Below are positions 15,718 through 24,681 of a stretch of 64,000 bases of DNA, piece by piece. The translations under genes were made by a program, and so were the position numbers. Origin of the DNA: Candidatus Merdivivens pullicola. Lineage in GTDB: Bacteria; Bacteroidota; Bacteroidia; Bacteroidales; UBA932. The stretch is from positions 1 to 64,000 of the forward strand of contig JADIMA010000082.1 in assembly GCA_017694945.1 (NCBI GenBank). Direction: 5' to 3'. The notes below the pieces were generated by a model. That model made no database searches, was not told where the DNA came from, and worked only from the letters and a program-made list of their open reading frames with translations. Each line of letters opens with the position of its first letter. Position 1 is the stretch's first letter.

Positions 15718-17724
15718 TTATGCTTCAGGTGTTATGGTGACTTTGTCTCCGCTGTTCTTGTGTCCGTACAGTTCATGCTGAGGTTCATAGTCATAAGGTT
15801 CGCCTGTCCCGTCGTGTATGTATTCGACATAACCTGCCGAGCAGTTGTCAAGTTCGATGGCGGCATAAAATGAGATTGTGAGTCCGCCGTCGCCGATATT
15901 CCCGATGAAGCCTGATGACTGGGAAATATAACTGTAACGGATAAATACGTTGTCGGTGTGGCAGTCAATGAACTGCGCTCCACGGTCTCCCAGTATCTGT
16001 CCTACAAGTCCTCCGGCCTGGTATCCTGTCAGATAGACATCTTCTGCAGTACATCCCTCGAATGATATGCTGCGGCTGCCTACTGCTCCTCCGCCGGAAC
16101 CGACCCAGCCTACAAGTCCTCCGAGGTTCTGGGACGAAGCAGAAGACTTGATGTGGATATGGCGTACATGGACATTCTGGAATTTACTGCTCATGCTCCA
16201 ATGGTTTCCTCCGGTATAACCTACCACTCCGGCAAAGTATGCGCTTTCTTTGCTGTGGTCAATCGGATTGCCGTCAATGTCGTAGTGTACTTCGTCGTCG
16301 GCAAGGCCGTTGATGGTTATGTTTTCAAAGGTGATGTCCTTCATGAGACCGTCAAATTTGCCCCATATTCCTGTATATGCCTCATATTCCTGTTTGATGA
16401 GTCCGCCGAGTGCGCTATATACATAGATTGCCCCGTATTTTCCGCTCATAGAGAAATTGCGCAGGGTATGGCCGTTGCCGTCAACCGTATATTCCTGAGC
16501 GCTTGCTGAAGGATAGATAGGTTTCCATTCAACTCCGCTCATGTCGATGTCGTTCATGATTTCCAGAGTGAAATTCCCGTGGGCGCTACGCATTTCGTTG
16601 ATATGGTCAGGAAGCCACATGAATTCTTCTTTGGTATAAATATAATAGGTGTTGCTGGTCTCATCGTATGTCGGCTCTACAGGGGCGAATTCGCTTGAAC
16701 GCCACCATTCCTCTCCGACAATCCATTCGTTCTCGAAGTCCTCTGTGATGGAAATTGTGAAGTCGGCAGCCGTGGTGAACATGTTGCCTATAATAGTAGT
16801 GAGCCAGTTGCGCTGGATAGGAATGTCAGTCTTAAGATCATGCGCATTTACAAGCGTTCCGCCGTCATATGCCTCATATTTGATGTGGATAGGGGTCTGC
16901 TCCTCATAATCAGTCATCAGATAATCGACGATAACCGTGCGGTTGTTTGCGCTCTGGTCGTAATTGAGGGCGTATTCCTTCTCAGCTTTGTTGATTGTGC
17001 CGCTATAGACTTCGGCAGGATTGTCTTCCAATGTGACGCTTTCAGACATGCCTGTCAGGGCATTGATGTTTGTGAAGCGTTTGCAGCCGTAATAGGTAAT
17101 CTTGAAGTTGTCCGGCATCTCAAGATTTCCGTAGCCCCAGTCGGTGGCGACCATGCGGATTTTGGCGAAAGGACGCTTGAGGATGAGGTCGCCTGAAACA
17201 GGCTGGCTGCCGAGTTTCAGGTCGTGTGAAATGTAATATGCATCACGGCTTTCATCATTGAGTTGTGCATCAAGTCCGTCAATGCAGGTGATGTTCTCGA
17301 AGTCGGCCGTGTTATAGTGGAGGTCTTCTGATTGGCCCTGCAGTACGAAGTCCGCCCATACCACTACCTTGTAATCACGGTTAGGGGTAAGCCTGATAGA
17401 ATAGGTGACAGGCTGGTAATTGTCCACGATTATAGGCTGGGGAGTGATTACCTGTTCGTAGGTTTTGGCGTCTTCTTCGCCGTCAACCCTGTAAACTGCA
17501 AGCTGGTAGCGGATGTCGTATGCGGCGAAGTCCACATTGGTGATGCCTCCGCGAGCGCTGTTGCTGTTTTCACCGTAAACTGCACGTGTCCCTATCAGCT
17601 CAGGTGCGGATACTGTAAAATTCACATTCCCGTCTCCTTCAATGACGCCGTCAGTGAATTTTTCTGTCTGGCAGGATGCGAGCAATGCGCACAAGCCGAC
17701 TAACGGATAAAATAACTTTTTCAT
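15718..17724 (-). CDS. Surface lipoprotein: fimbrillin/Mfa2-like N-part plus GLUG-like beta-helix
   Basis: 668 residues with lipoprotein signal and lipobox LLASC. Residues ~20-340 look like the FimB/Mfa2 and DUF6562-type immunoglobulin-like modules of Bacteroidales fimbrial proteins (DYKVVVWADFVLQGQ, GDLILKRPFAKIRM, NWLTTIIGNMFT). Residues ~370-640 contain repeated Gly-rich strands (DGNGHTLRNFSMSG, NLGGLVGWVGSGGG, AGGLVGQILGD) resembling GLUG / parallel beta-helix adhesins. It is the last gene of a three-gene operon after the DUF3575 and FimB-like genes. It is probably an exposed fimbrial tip or adhesin; the role is inferred from context. Confidence 0.7.
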   Translation of the reverse strand: MKKLFYPLVGLCALLASCQTEKFTDGVIEGDGNVNFTVSAPELIGTRAVYGENSNSARGGITNVDFAAYDIRYQLAVYRVDGEEDAKTYEQVITPQPIIVDNYQPVTYSIRLTPNRDYKVVVWADFVLQGQSEDLHYNTADFENITCIDGLDAQLNDESRDAYYISHDLKLGSQPVSGDLILKRPFAKIRMVATDWGYGNLEMPDNFKITYYGCKRFTNINALTGMSESVTLEDNPAEVYSGTINKAEKEYALNYDQSANNRTVIVDYLMTDYEEQTPIHIKYEAYDGGTLVNAHDLKTDIPIQRNWLTTIIGNMFTTAADFTISITEDFENEWIVGEEWWRSSEFAPVEPTYDETSNTYYIYTKEEFMWLPDHINEMRSAHGNFTLEIMNDIDMSGVEWKPIYPSASAQEYTVDGNGHTLRNFSMSGKYGAIYVYSALGGLIKQEYEAYTGIWGKFDGLMKDITFENITINGLADDEVHYDIDGNPIDHSKESAYFAGVVGYTGGNHWSMSSKFQNVHVRHIHIKSSASSQNLGGLVGWVGSGGGAVGSRSISFEGCTAEDVYLTGYQAGGLVGQILGDRGAQFIDCHTDNVFIRYSYISQSSGFIGNIGDGGLTISFYAAIELDNCSAGYVEYIHDGTGEPYDYEPQHELYGHKNSGDKVTITPEA

Positions 17725-17748
17725 GAAAAGTGTTTTTTGTTTGGTAAC

Positions 17749-18831
17749 TTATATTTCTACTGTAATTTCTCCCTCAAAGTTTTCGTCTATGCCGATTATG
17801 TTTTCAGATCCTAATTCGCGTGTGAGAAAATATCCCCTGACGATTGTTTCATGGTCGCGTTTAAGCGGTATTTCTATGTTCTGGCAGTGGTTTATTTCCT
17901 TGCCGTCGCTGTCGTAAAAATAGAAGTCGGCTATGATGTTGGTCACGCTTCCTCCGTTTGTCGTGAAGATGTAGTCTCCGAACAGGGACGCTTCATGCTT
18001 GCCGTCATATTCTATGTCCGAAGGCCTTACATTGAAACTGTATGTCGAAGTGAAATGGTTCGGCTCCATCGTCGCTACGTTGAAACCAGTGCTTATGTAC
18101 TGCTTATATACGACTTTTATTGTAAGGCTGTCGATTTCTCCGCCAGTGTTGATAAAATCTTCATAATCGTCGGCGATTACGCGGTATCTTCCCGAAGGGC
18201 GTTCCATGTTTACAGGCACGATCCTCGATTCGATGATTTCTCCCGATGATTTCATTATCGGATAGCCTTCCTGCGTCAGGCTGAAGTCTATGTTGAATTC
18301 GCTGTTTCCTGCTCCGGAACTTCTGTGGTGCGGGTTGCGCGGATAAGCATCGATGTCGGTGCGTATGTTTGTAAGGCTGTCGGTTTCGTAAGTCCCGCTG
18401 TGCGCTTCTTTCAGAACATAGTCCGCCCATCCCAGAACATAATATTTGCCGTCCGGAAGTCTGACATGCATGGTATCCTGGGGCATGTCCGCGATGTTTT
18501 CCACATATACTATTTTTCTGCAGGCGCGCTCCCTTGAAGGGGATTTTTCACTTGCATCGCCTTTATAGATGTCCATTATGATGCGCATTTCAAGCCTGTC
18601 GGACGGGAAATACGGCTGAGCCTCTTTTTCTTCAAGTTCCTTTTCCGTCCTGTTGCCGTTTTCATCATATATCACCTCTTTAAAATACAGAGGCTGGTTT
18701 CTGTTGACATTCGCCTCAAGTATTATGAGCGAATCCTGCGGAACAGGATATTCGTGTATGGTTCTGTCGCATGATGCGGCCACTATTGATGCGGCAAGGA
18801 GGGCGGCGCATGTTATTTTTCCTGTTTTCAT
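17749..18831 (-). CDS. FimB/Mfa2-like fimbrial anchor lipoprotein
   Basis: 360 residues. Signal peptide with lipobox AASC, then a beta-rich protein with the features of Bacteroidales fimbrial anchor/assembly proteins: an early RTIHEYP segment, a LPDGKYYVLGWADYVL strand pair comparable to DYKVVVWADFVL in its neighbour, and a FNVRPSDIEYDG region. Its start overlaps the upstream gene's stop by four bases (ATGA), showing translational coupling; the next gene begins 24 nt downstream. In Mfa/Fim systems such lipoproteins anchor and cap the fimbria at the outer membrane. The subfamily is uncertain. Confidence 0.65.
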   Translation of the reverse strand: MKTGKITCAALLAASIVAASCDRTIHEYPVPQDSLIILEANVNRNQPLYFKEVIYDENGNRTEKELEEKEAQPYFPSDRLEMRIIMDIYKGDASEKSPSRERACRKIVYVENIADMPQDTMHVRLPDGKYYVLGWADYVLKEAHSGTYETDSLTNIRTDIDAYPRNPHHRSSGAGNSEFNIDFSLTQEGYPIMKSSGEIIESRIVPVNMERPSGRYRVIADDYEDFINTGGEIDSLTIKVVYKQYISTGFNVATMEPNHFTSTYSFNVRPSDIEYDGKHEASLFGDYIFTTNGGSVTNIIADFYFYDSDGKEINHCQNIEIPLKRDHETIVRGYFLTRELGSENIIGIDENFEGEITVEI

Positions 18832-20102
18832 ATTCCCCTCCCGTTTTTCTTTTCAACGTACCATTTATAAGAGATGGATATTCCCGCTCTGGTGATTCCC
18901 CAGTACCAGTCTGAGCCGGAACCTACTTTCGGCCCGTTTTCCCAGTTGCGGTATATGTCGTAGTCGTATTCGGCGAATCCTGCGCCGATGTTGAATTCGA
19001 TAGACCAGCGTTTTTCAGCGCCGAGGTTTATGGCGTATCCGTAACTGATACCCATTCCCCAGAGCGCATGGTTCGGATCCTGATATCTCCCGTTGTCGTT
19101 TATGGCAACGTTGAATCCGGCTACATGAGTGTGGAGTCCTATGAAATGCCCTTCTCCGCCTTTTTTCGGCCAGAATCTGATTTCAGGCTGTGTGGCCAGA
19201 AGCCTCAGTTTTCTCGTAGGCGTTATGTCGTATGGGGAGTAGAATACCGGGACGTCGAGTGACCATTTTCTCCACAGGCCGACTTCGAATCCGAGGTTGG
19301 CAGTCAGTGCGCCGAGGAAAAGGGCGTTGGTTTTTAATGAAATGAACCTGTATTCCGGCGGTAATTTGATTTCTCTTCTGCCGGGGGCGAATTCAGGGCT
19401 GGAATATGGGCGCGGCGCTGAAGGGTGTGCGACTGATATCTTCGTGAGCAATTCGGAATTGCAGACAATGACGAGGCGGGAATTTCTGAGCGGTGTGAAC
19501 AATTCATGAATCATTTTTGTCCATGTCCTCCCTCCGTCCAGTTCCCGGATGAGCCTTTTCCTTTCATTGTTGTCGCTTTCGTCCGAGATGATCCGAAGTA
19601 TTTCTTCCCTGTTTGGAAAATCCTTTTCCGACAGGATGCGTGCTACGGAGTTCCAGTCCTCTCCGAGATTTTCTATACGAAGGGAACTCCCGGGGAGCGA
19701 TGTGTTGTCAAGCAGCCAGTCTCCAAGGGCTCTGGCTCTGAACTCTCCTAACTCCATGTTCCAGTCTGCCGGCCCTTCGGGCGAGGCGCTGCCTCCGATC
19801 CAGACATATGCCAGTTTGATGCGAGGGTCTATGATGATCCTGTCCAGCAGGTCTGCAATGCTGTCTGTCTGGGCATTTGGGATGAGTTCGTACTTGTTTA
19901 CCGAATAAATCACCGGCACGATGTCCGTCTCGGCGTATGCAAGTACTGAATCCAATTGATGGTAGGGCAGGAAGGTCACATATCGTGGATACCACTTGTA
20001 CCCGATTGCCGGGGCATTGACAGGAATGTCCTTCTTCTGTGCGGCTGCTATGCAACATAACATGAATGCAAGCAGCATAGTCAATGGTAGTCGTTTAGCC
20101 AT
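18828..20102 (-). CDS. DUF3575 outer-membrane protein with OmpA-like domain
   Basis: 424 residues with a Sec signal peptide (MAKRLPLTMLLAFMLCCIAAAQ). Residues ~60-140 follow the OmpA C-terminal pattern (VIYSVNKYELIPNAQ, IGGSASPEGPADWNMELGEFRARAL), a peptidoglycan-binding fold. Residues ~250-420 match DUF3575 (SLKTNALFLGALTANLGFEVGLWRKWS, GMGISYGYAINLG, GAGFAEYDY), a predicted outer-membrane barrel. DUF3575/OmpA genes head fimbrial loci in Bacteroides and Porphyromonas. The ATG lies only a few bases after the terminator-like end of the 6S-like RNA, so it may depend on read-through. Confidence 0.75.
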   Translation of the reverse strand: MAKRLPLTMLLAFMLCCIAAAQKKDIPVNAPAIGYKWYPRYVTFLPYHQLDSVLAYAETDIVPVIYSVNKYELIPNAQTDSIADLLDRIIIDPRIKLAYVWIGGSASPEGPADWNMELGEFRARALGDWLLDNTSLPGSSLRIENLGEDWNSVARILSEKDFPNREEILRIISDESDNNERKRLIRELDGGRTWTKMIHELFTPLRNSRLVIVCNSELLTKISVAHPSAPRPYSSPEFAPGRREIKLPPEYRFISLKTNALFLGALTANLGFEVGLWRKWSLDVPVFYSPYDITPTRKLRLLATQPEIRFWPKKGGEGHFIGLHTHVAGFNVAINDNGRYQDPNHALWGMGISYGYAINLGAEKRWSIEFNIGAGFAEYDYDIYRNWENGPKVGSGSDWYWGITRAGISISYKWYVEKKNGRGI

Positions 20103-20105
20103 AAT

Positions 20106-20136
20106 AAAAGCGCGGGATCGTTGTTACTCGTCCCGC
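20106..20136 (-). terminator. Terminator-like hairpin at the 3' end of the 6S-like RNA
   Basis: Minus-strand GCGGGA ... TCCCGC hairpin (13-19 nt loop region) followed by GCTTTTATTA. It abuts the ATG of the DUF3575 gene. The T tract is short, so termination may be partial. Confidence 0.5.
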
Positions 20137-20331
20137 GATTCGAGGCCTTCGCATTGCCTTTCACTACCACAGCGAGCAACAATGAAGCCCACGCCGATAT
20201 GCTGCTTTGAGGCTGCTCCCTGAGTACGATATCCATACTCAGGGAACCTCCTCAGGTATTTACATATCCCGCAAACACCGAATGTTGCTTTGTTTCGGGT
20301 AGTGATCAAAAGTTGCGAAGTTTCGAATCGC
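20135..20331 (-). ncRNA. ssrS: 6S-like regulatory RNA (rod with central bubble)
   Basis: Read 5'-3' on the minus strand, seven helices nest in order. They are GCGATTCGA/TCGAATCGC, CTTCGCA/TGCGAAG, TCACTACC/GGTAGTGA, AGCAACA/TGTTGCT, GATATG/CATATC, TGAGG/CCTCA and TCCCTGAGTA/TACTCAGGGA, closing on a 9-nt loop. Between helices 4 and 5 lies a symmetric 14/14-nt bubble. A 197-nt rod with one central bubble is the architecture of 6S RNA, which binds RNA polymerase by imitating an open promoter. A promoter box lies upstream and a terminator-like hairpin follows. I identify it by structure, not by homology search. The alternative is a structured 5' leader controlling the fimbrial operon. Confidence 0.6.
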
Positions 20332-20374
20332 CGAAACAAAACGTAAAAACGTTTACTAAAAAAATTATCCGATG

Positions 20375-20406
20375 CAAAATTAGGCAAGTTTTTTAACTTT
20401 GCAATA
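20375..20406 (-). promoter_or_regulatory. Promoter of the 6S-like RNA / fimbrial operon
   Basis: Minus-strand ATTG (20406-20403), a 20-nt spacer and TAATTTTG (20382-20375). The predicted start is ~20368, about 37 nt before the first helix. A looser box TACGTTTTG nearer the rod could start the RNA exactly at the first helix. Confidence 0.5.
20394..20401 (+). promoter_or_regulatory. cstA -7 box
   Basis: TAACTTTG matches TANNTTTG and ends 13 nt before the cstA ATG, giving a very short 5' leader. It overlaps the -33/spacer region of the opposite-strand promoter, so the two promoters share DNA. Confidence 0.5.
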
Positions 20407-20414
20407 AAAAAAAC

Positions 20415-21890
20415 ATGATAACTTTTCTGATATCGATAGCGTTGCTGGTTGCGGCTTATTTCGTTTATGGCAAGTTCATTGAGCGTCGTTTCGGGGCAGA
20501 TCCGAAGATAAAGACCCCGGTGCAGCGACTTGAGGACGGGGTGGATTACAAGGAAATAAAGCCCTGGAGGGCTTTTGTGATACAATTCCTGAATATTGCA
20601 GGTTTAGGGCCCATTTTCGGCGCGGTTCTGGGCGCGGCCTATGGCCCGGCGGCGTACCTCTGGATTGTGCTCGGGTGCATATTCATGGGGGCTGTGCATG
20701 ATTATTTTTCAGGGATGCTTTCAATGAGGCACGACGGGATGAGCCTTCCCGACATGGTAGGCCGCTATCTGGGCAAGGCCGTGAAACATGTCCTGCTCTT
20801 TTTCGTCAGCATCATGCTGCTCGCAGTCGGCGTTTCTTTTGTCGTAGGGCCTGCCGACCTGCTTTCAACGCTGACATCCTGGCCTAAAGAGGTGTGGCTG
20901 TATATCGTATTCGCATATTATTTGCTGGCCACGTTGCTCCCAATAGACAAGATAATAGGAACCATATATCCCTATATGGGTGCGGCCTTGCTTTTCATGG
21001 CGGTCGGCGTAGGCGGGATGATGATAGTCAAGGCTTTTTCAGGAGAACTGGCGATGCCTGAACTTACCTTGCATTCATTGAAAAACTACCATGCCGACCC
21101 TGAAAACAACGTGCTTGTCCCTATGCTTTTCATCGTTATCTCGTGCGGCGCAATATCGGGTTTCCATTCGACACAGTCTCCCTTGATAGCGCGCTGCATA
21201 GCGAATGAACGGCATGGCCGCCTGATATTTTACGGGGCGATGATTTGCGAGGGAATAGTGGCCATGATCTGGGCCTCTGCCGCCATGAGTTATTTCGGGG
21301 GCCCTGAAGGGTTGAATGCCGCTGCCACGGAGGGTATAATGATAGACGGAGTACTGACAAAAGTGACACCGGCAATAGCGGTTGACCTTATTTGCCGTTC
21401 TTGGCTCGGAAAGGTTGGCGCGGTAATAGCCATAATAGGCGTGATAGTCTGTCCGATTACTTCCGGCGACACGGCTTTCAGAAGTCTCAGGCTTACGTTG
21501 GCCGACGGGCTTAAGTATGGCCAGAAGCCTCTTGTCAACAGGCTGATTGTAGCAATTCCTGTCTTTGTAGTGGCGTTCATTATGTGCAAGGTCGAGTTTT
21601 CCACTATCTGGAACTATGTGGGCATAGGCAACCAGGTTCTGGCAATGACTGTTCTGTGGGCGGGTGCGGCTTATCTGGTACGGAACGGGAAAAGCCATTT
21701 CATACTTTCCATTCCGGCGGCTTTCCTTACTTTCGTGTGCGTGAGTTATTTTCTCATAGCGCCTTATGCCAGCGGAGGTCTTGACCTCAAGCCTGTGGCA
21801 GGATACGTGGCAGGTATTGTTGCCGCGCTTGCGCTGTTTGTCTGGAGAATCGTGTCGGCAAGAAAGGTCTATTGCGGAATGAACCTGTAG
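20415..21890 (+). CDS. cstA: Carbon starvation protein A family transporter
   Basis: 491 residues and about 13 membrane segments. Family landmarks include the start RRFGADPKIKTPVQRLEDGV, QFLNIAGLGPIFGAVLGAAYGP, GAVHDYFSGMLSMRHDG and GFHSTQSPLIARC. It is shorter than E. coli CstA (701 aa), as is common for the Bacteroidota form. The family imports peptides or pyruvate in starved cells; the substrate here is unknown. The 3' end overlaps the convergent tonB-like gene by 22 bp. Confidence 0.92.
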   Translation: MITFLISIALLVAAYFVYGKFIERRFGADPKIKTPVQRLEDGVDYKEIKPWRAFVIQFLNIAGLGPIFGAVLGAAYGPAAYLWIVLGCIFMGAVHDYFSGMLSMRHDGMSLPDMVGRYLGKAVKHVLLFFVSIMLLAVGVSFVVGPADLLSTLTSWPKEVWLYIVFAYYLLATLLPIDKIIGTIYPYMGAALLFMAVGVGGMMIVKAFSGELAMPELTLHSLKNYHADPENNVLVPMLFIVISCGAISGFHSTQSPLIARCIANERHGRLIFYGAMICEGIVAMIWASAAMSYFGGPEGLNAAATEGIMIDGVLTKVTPAIAVDLICRSWLGKVGAVIAIIGVIVCPITSGDTAFRSLRLTLADGLKYGQKPLVNRLIVAIPVFVVAFIMCKVEFSTIWNYVGIGNQVLAMTVLWAGAAYLVRNGKSHFILSIPAAFLTFVCVSYFLIAPYASGGLDLKPVAGYVAGIVAALALFVWRIVSARKVYCGMNL

Positions 21891-22624
21891 GTTATTTCAC
21901 CGGCCTGTTTTTCCGGAGCGTCTTCCTTTGCTTCAAATATTGACCTTTTTGCGGCCTTTATTGCTGCTTTCCTCAGGCAGTCGTCAGGTTCGGATACCTC
22001 GTCTATCACTTCGGCTTTTGTTACACGGCCTGAGCGGTTCACGATAATCATTACGCTTACATCCCCTCCGCCGATACATTGGTATGCAGGGACTGGAGGG
22101 GCGCCGGAGAATTTACGGCCGTCAAGCGAATACGTGAGTACTGAAGCCCCCTTGTATGCGCCTTTTTCAGAACTGCCTTTCTCCGAGCCGGATTTTTCTT
22201 TGGAAGCGGAAGCGTTTTCTTCCATTTCCTTTTCAGCGATGGCCGCTTCACGGGAGGCATCCAGTTTCCTTTGCAGTTCGCGTGCCTGGTCATAGACGTC
22301 GTTGGCGTTCCTGTCGTCTTTGAGCCGTTCGCCGCTACGGGAATTGTCATCGGCGTCAACTGCGATGTTCCTTATGTTGCTGCGGCTCTGCGGTCTGGAA
22401 GCATTGGCAATCATTTCGTCAAGTTGCTCGCTGATATCAGCCTTGAACTCTTCCTGCCGGCGTAGTTCCTCTGCTTCTTCCTGGGCCGTGAAATCAAGTA
22501 CGAAAGACTGCTCTGCAACTGTCAGTTGGGTGATTTTGCAGGATAACAGGACAATCACGGCAACAAGGTGTATTATTACCGTGAGATACAGTCCTGCCAG
22601 GTCTTCTTTCTTGAATCTGCGCAT
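21869..22624 (-). CDS. TonB-like energy transducer
   Basis: 251 residues: short cytoplasmic start, one membrane segment (~12-30, YLTVIIHLVAVIVLLSC), a charged Glu/Lys/Arg-rich periplasmic linker (~45-160), and a C-terminal ~80 residues with TonB-fold features (VSVMIIVNRSGRVTKAEVI, CLRKAAIKAAKRSIF, GEITYRFIPQ). It probably links proton-driven ExbB/ExbD to outer-membrane receptors. The ExbB/ExbD genes lie about 2.2 kb upstream on the same strand, with asnS and udk between, which suggests a shared ancestral operon. Confidence 0.75.
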   Translation of the reverse strand: MRRFKKEDLAGLYLTVIIHLVAVIVLLSCKITQLTVAEQSFVLDFTAQEEAEELRRQEEFKADISEQLDEMIANASRPQSRSNIRNIAVDADDNSRSGERLKDDRNANDVYDQARELQRKLDASREAAIAEKEMEENASASKEKSGSEKGSSEKGAYKGASVLTYSLDGRKFSGAPPVPAYQCIGGGDVSVMIIVNRSGRVTKAEVIDEVSEPDDCLRKAAIKAAKRSIFEAKEDAPEKQAGEITYRFIPQ

Positions 22625-22627
22625 CTT

Positions 22628-23239
22628 CTATTTAGCAAGTGTCTTTTCAATAATTGCAGTAAGTACGTCTATGGCCACTTTGTTATGGCCTCCCTGCGGT
22701 ATGATGATGTCGGCGTACCGTTTGCTCGGCTCTATGAACTGGAGGTACATGGGCTTTACGGTCTTGGTGTAGCGTTCGATTACCTGTTCCACTGTCTTGC
22801 CCCTTTCCTGGATGTCCCTTGTGATTACGCGCATGAGCCTGTCGTCATCATCGGCATCAACGAATACCCTGATGTCCATCAGGTCGCGAAGAGCCTTGCA
22901 TGTGAAAATCAATATGCCTTCGATGATGATTACGCTTGCCGGGCGGACTGTAATCGTCTCGGTTCTGGAACGTGAGCATGTGAGGTAGGAATAGACCGGC
23001 TGCTCGATGCTCTTCCCGTTTCTCAAATCGTCTATCTGTTTGATCAGAAGGTCGAAATCTATTGATTCGGGATGGTCGAAGTTGAGTTTCTGCCGTTCCT
23101 CCAGTGCGAGGTGGCTCGAATCCTTGTAATAGGAATCCTGCGGAATCACCACTACCTGCTCTCTGAGGTTTTCCGTGATATTCCTTACCACAGTTGTTTT
23201 TCCTGAACCGGATCCTCCGGCTATACCGATGACAAACAT
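22628..23239 (-). CDS. udk: Uridine kinase
   Basis: 203 residues. P-loop GGSGSGKTTV near residue 8, then DSYYKDSSHL, NFDHPESIDFDLL and RVITRDIQERGKTVEQVIERY, all typical of uridine/cytidine kinase. It phosphorylates uridine and cytidine with ATP or GTP in pyrimidine salvage. It sits 11 nt after asnS and 3 nt before the tonB-like gene, so all three are likely co-transcribed. Confidence 0.95.
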   Translation of the reverse strand: MFVIGIAGGSGSGKTTVVRNITENLREQVVVIPQDSYYKDSSHLALEERQKLNFDHPESIDFDLLIKQIDDLRNGKSIEQPVYSYLTCSRSRTETITVRPASVIIIEGILIFTCKALRDLMDIRVFVDADDDDRLMRVITRDIQERGKTVEQVIERYTKTVKPMYLQFIEPSKRYADIIIPQGGHNKVAIDVLTAIIEKTLAK

Positions 23240-23250
23240 GGCTTCACCTC

Positions 23251-24648
23251 TTAAAAGTCAGCGTTTTTCGGTGTCCTTGGGAACGGAATTACGTCTCTGA
23301 TATTTGCCATTCCGGTTACGAAGAGCAGCAGCCTTTCAAATCCCAGTCCGAATCCGCTGTGAGGCGCCGTTCCGAATCTCCTGGTATCTATGTACCATTG
23401 CAGGTTTCGGGTATCCATTCCGAGTTCGGCTATCCTTCTGTTGAGTTTGTCGAGGTCTTCTTCACGCTGCGAACCTCCGATGATTTCACCGATTTTCGGG
23501 AAGAGTACATCCATCCCCCTTACTGTTTTTCCATCGTCGTTCTGTTTCATGTAAAAGGCCTTGATGTCTTTAGGATAGTCGGTTACTATTACCGGCCTCT
23601 TGTAGTGTTCTTCTACGAGGTATCTTTCGTGCTCGCTCTGAAGGTCAACTCCCCATGAAACCGGGTATTCGAAATTTTTTCCTGATTTAAGAAGTATGTC
23701 AACGCCTTCAGTGTAGGTGATTCTTGCGAAATCGGTGTCGATTACTCCCTGAAGCCTTTCTATCAGTCCTTTGTCGAACATGTCGTTGAGGAATCTCAAG
23801 TCGTCCATGCAGTTGTCTAATGCGTACCTTACACAGTATTTGATGAATTCCTCGGCAAGATCCATGTTGTCCTCGATTTCGTAGAATGCCATTTCCGGTT
23901 CAATCATCCAGAATTCGGCCAGGTGCCTCGGGGTGTTGGAGTTTTCGGCACGGAATGTAGGGCCGAATGTATAAATCTGTCCCAGGGCCATTGCGCCGAG
24001 TTCGCCTTCAAGTTGTCCGCTTACAGTCAGCGAGGTCATCCTTCCGAAGAAATCCTGCGTGTAGTCAATGCCGCCGTCTTCATTGCGGGGAGGGTTGTTC
24101 ATGTCAAGCGTGGTTACCTGGAACATTGCACCGGCTCCTTCACAGTCTGATGCTGTGATGAGTGGGGTGTGAAGATATACGAACCCCTTGTCGTTGAAGA
24201 ATTTATGAATAGCAAAAGCCATTGCGTGGCGTATTCTGAGTACGGCTCCGAAAGTGTTCGTTCTCGGCCTGAGATGCGCTATGCTCCTGAGGAATTCAAG
24301 GGTGTGCCCTTTTTTCTGGAGCGGGTATGTCTTGGGGTCTGCAGTGCCGTAAACAAGTATGTCCTTTGCCTGTATCTCTACAGCCTGTCCGCTTCCTACC
24401 GATTCCACAAGATTTCCCTGTACTCTCAGGCAGGCGCCGGTGGTAATGCTTTTCATCATTTCTTCATCGAATGCCTGCATGTCGCAAACGACTTGTATGT
24501 TGTTGATGGTAGAACCGTCGTTAAGAGCTATAAAGTTGATGTTCTTGTTCCCTCTTTTAGTTCTGACCCAACCTTTTGCCACGACTTCAGCTCCCGGTTG
24601 CATTGCAAGCAACTCTTTGATTTTGGTTCTTTTAATTTCTGTTTCCAT
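23251..24648 (-). CDS. asnS: Asparaginyl-tRNA synthetase
   Basis: 465 residues. N-terminal OB anticodon-binding domain ([21 protein letters not shown]), then class II catalytic core with motif 2-like [20 protein letters not shown], a [17 protein letters not shown] region, and motif 3 [15 protein letters not shown]. Ends [15 protein letters not shown] as in bacterial AsnRS. It charges tRNA-Asn directly. Preceded by a TAAATTTG promoter box. Two tRNA-Asn genes occur near the other end of the window. Confidence 0.97.
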   Translation of the reverse strand: METEIKRTKIKELLAMQPGAEVVAKGWVRTKRGNKNINFIALNDGSTINNIQVVCDMQAFDEEMMKSITTGACLRVQGNLVESVGSGQAVEIQAKDILVYGTADPKTYPLQKKGHTLEFLRSIAHLRPRTNTFGAVLRIRHAMAFAIHKFFNDKGFVYLHTPLITASDCEGAGAMFQVTTLDMNNPPRNEDGGIDYTQDFFGRMTSLTVSGQLEGELGAMALGQIYTFGPTFRAENSNTPRHLAEFWMIEPEMAFYEIEDNMDLAEEFIKYCVRYALDNCMDDLRFLNDMFDKGLIERLQGVIDTDFARITYTEGVDILLKSGKNFEYPVSWGVDLQSEHERYLVEEHYKRPVIVTDYPKDIKAFYMKQNDDGKTVRGMDVLFPKIGEIIGGSQREEDLDKLNRRIAELGMDTRNLQWYIDTRRFGTAPHSGFGLGFERLLLFVTGMANIRDVIPFPRTPKNADF

Positions 24649-24673
24649 CTTGTTTCCCTTTTAAATTTTCGTG

Positions 24674-24681
24674 CAAATTTA
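24674..24681 (-). promoter_or_regulatory. asnS -7 box
   Basis: Minus-strand TAAATTTG matches TANNTTTG, 25 nt before the asnS ATG. A TTTG-like -33 is present at a slightly long spacing of 22 nt. Confidence 0.5.

Noticed and set aside
20201-20260. SRP RNA (4.5S) resemblance: AGGT opposite GCAG, with GGAGCAGCC
   Set aside because: The apical part is a 10-bp stem with a 9-nt loop, not the GNRA-capped short helix 8, and the full rod with a 14/14 bubble fits 6S better.
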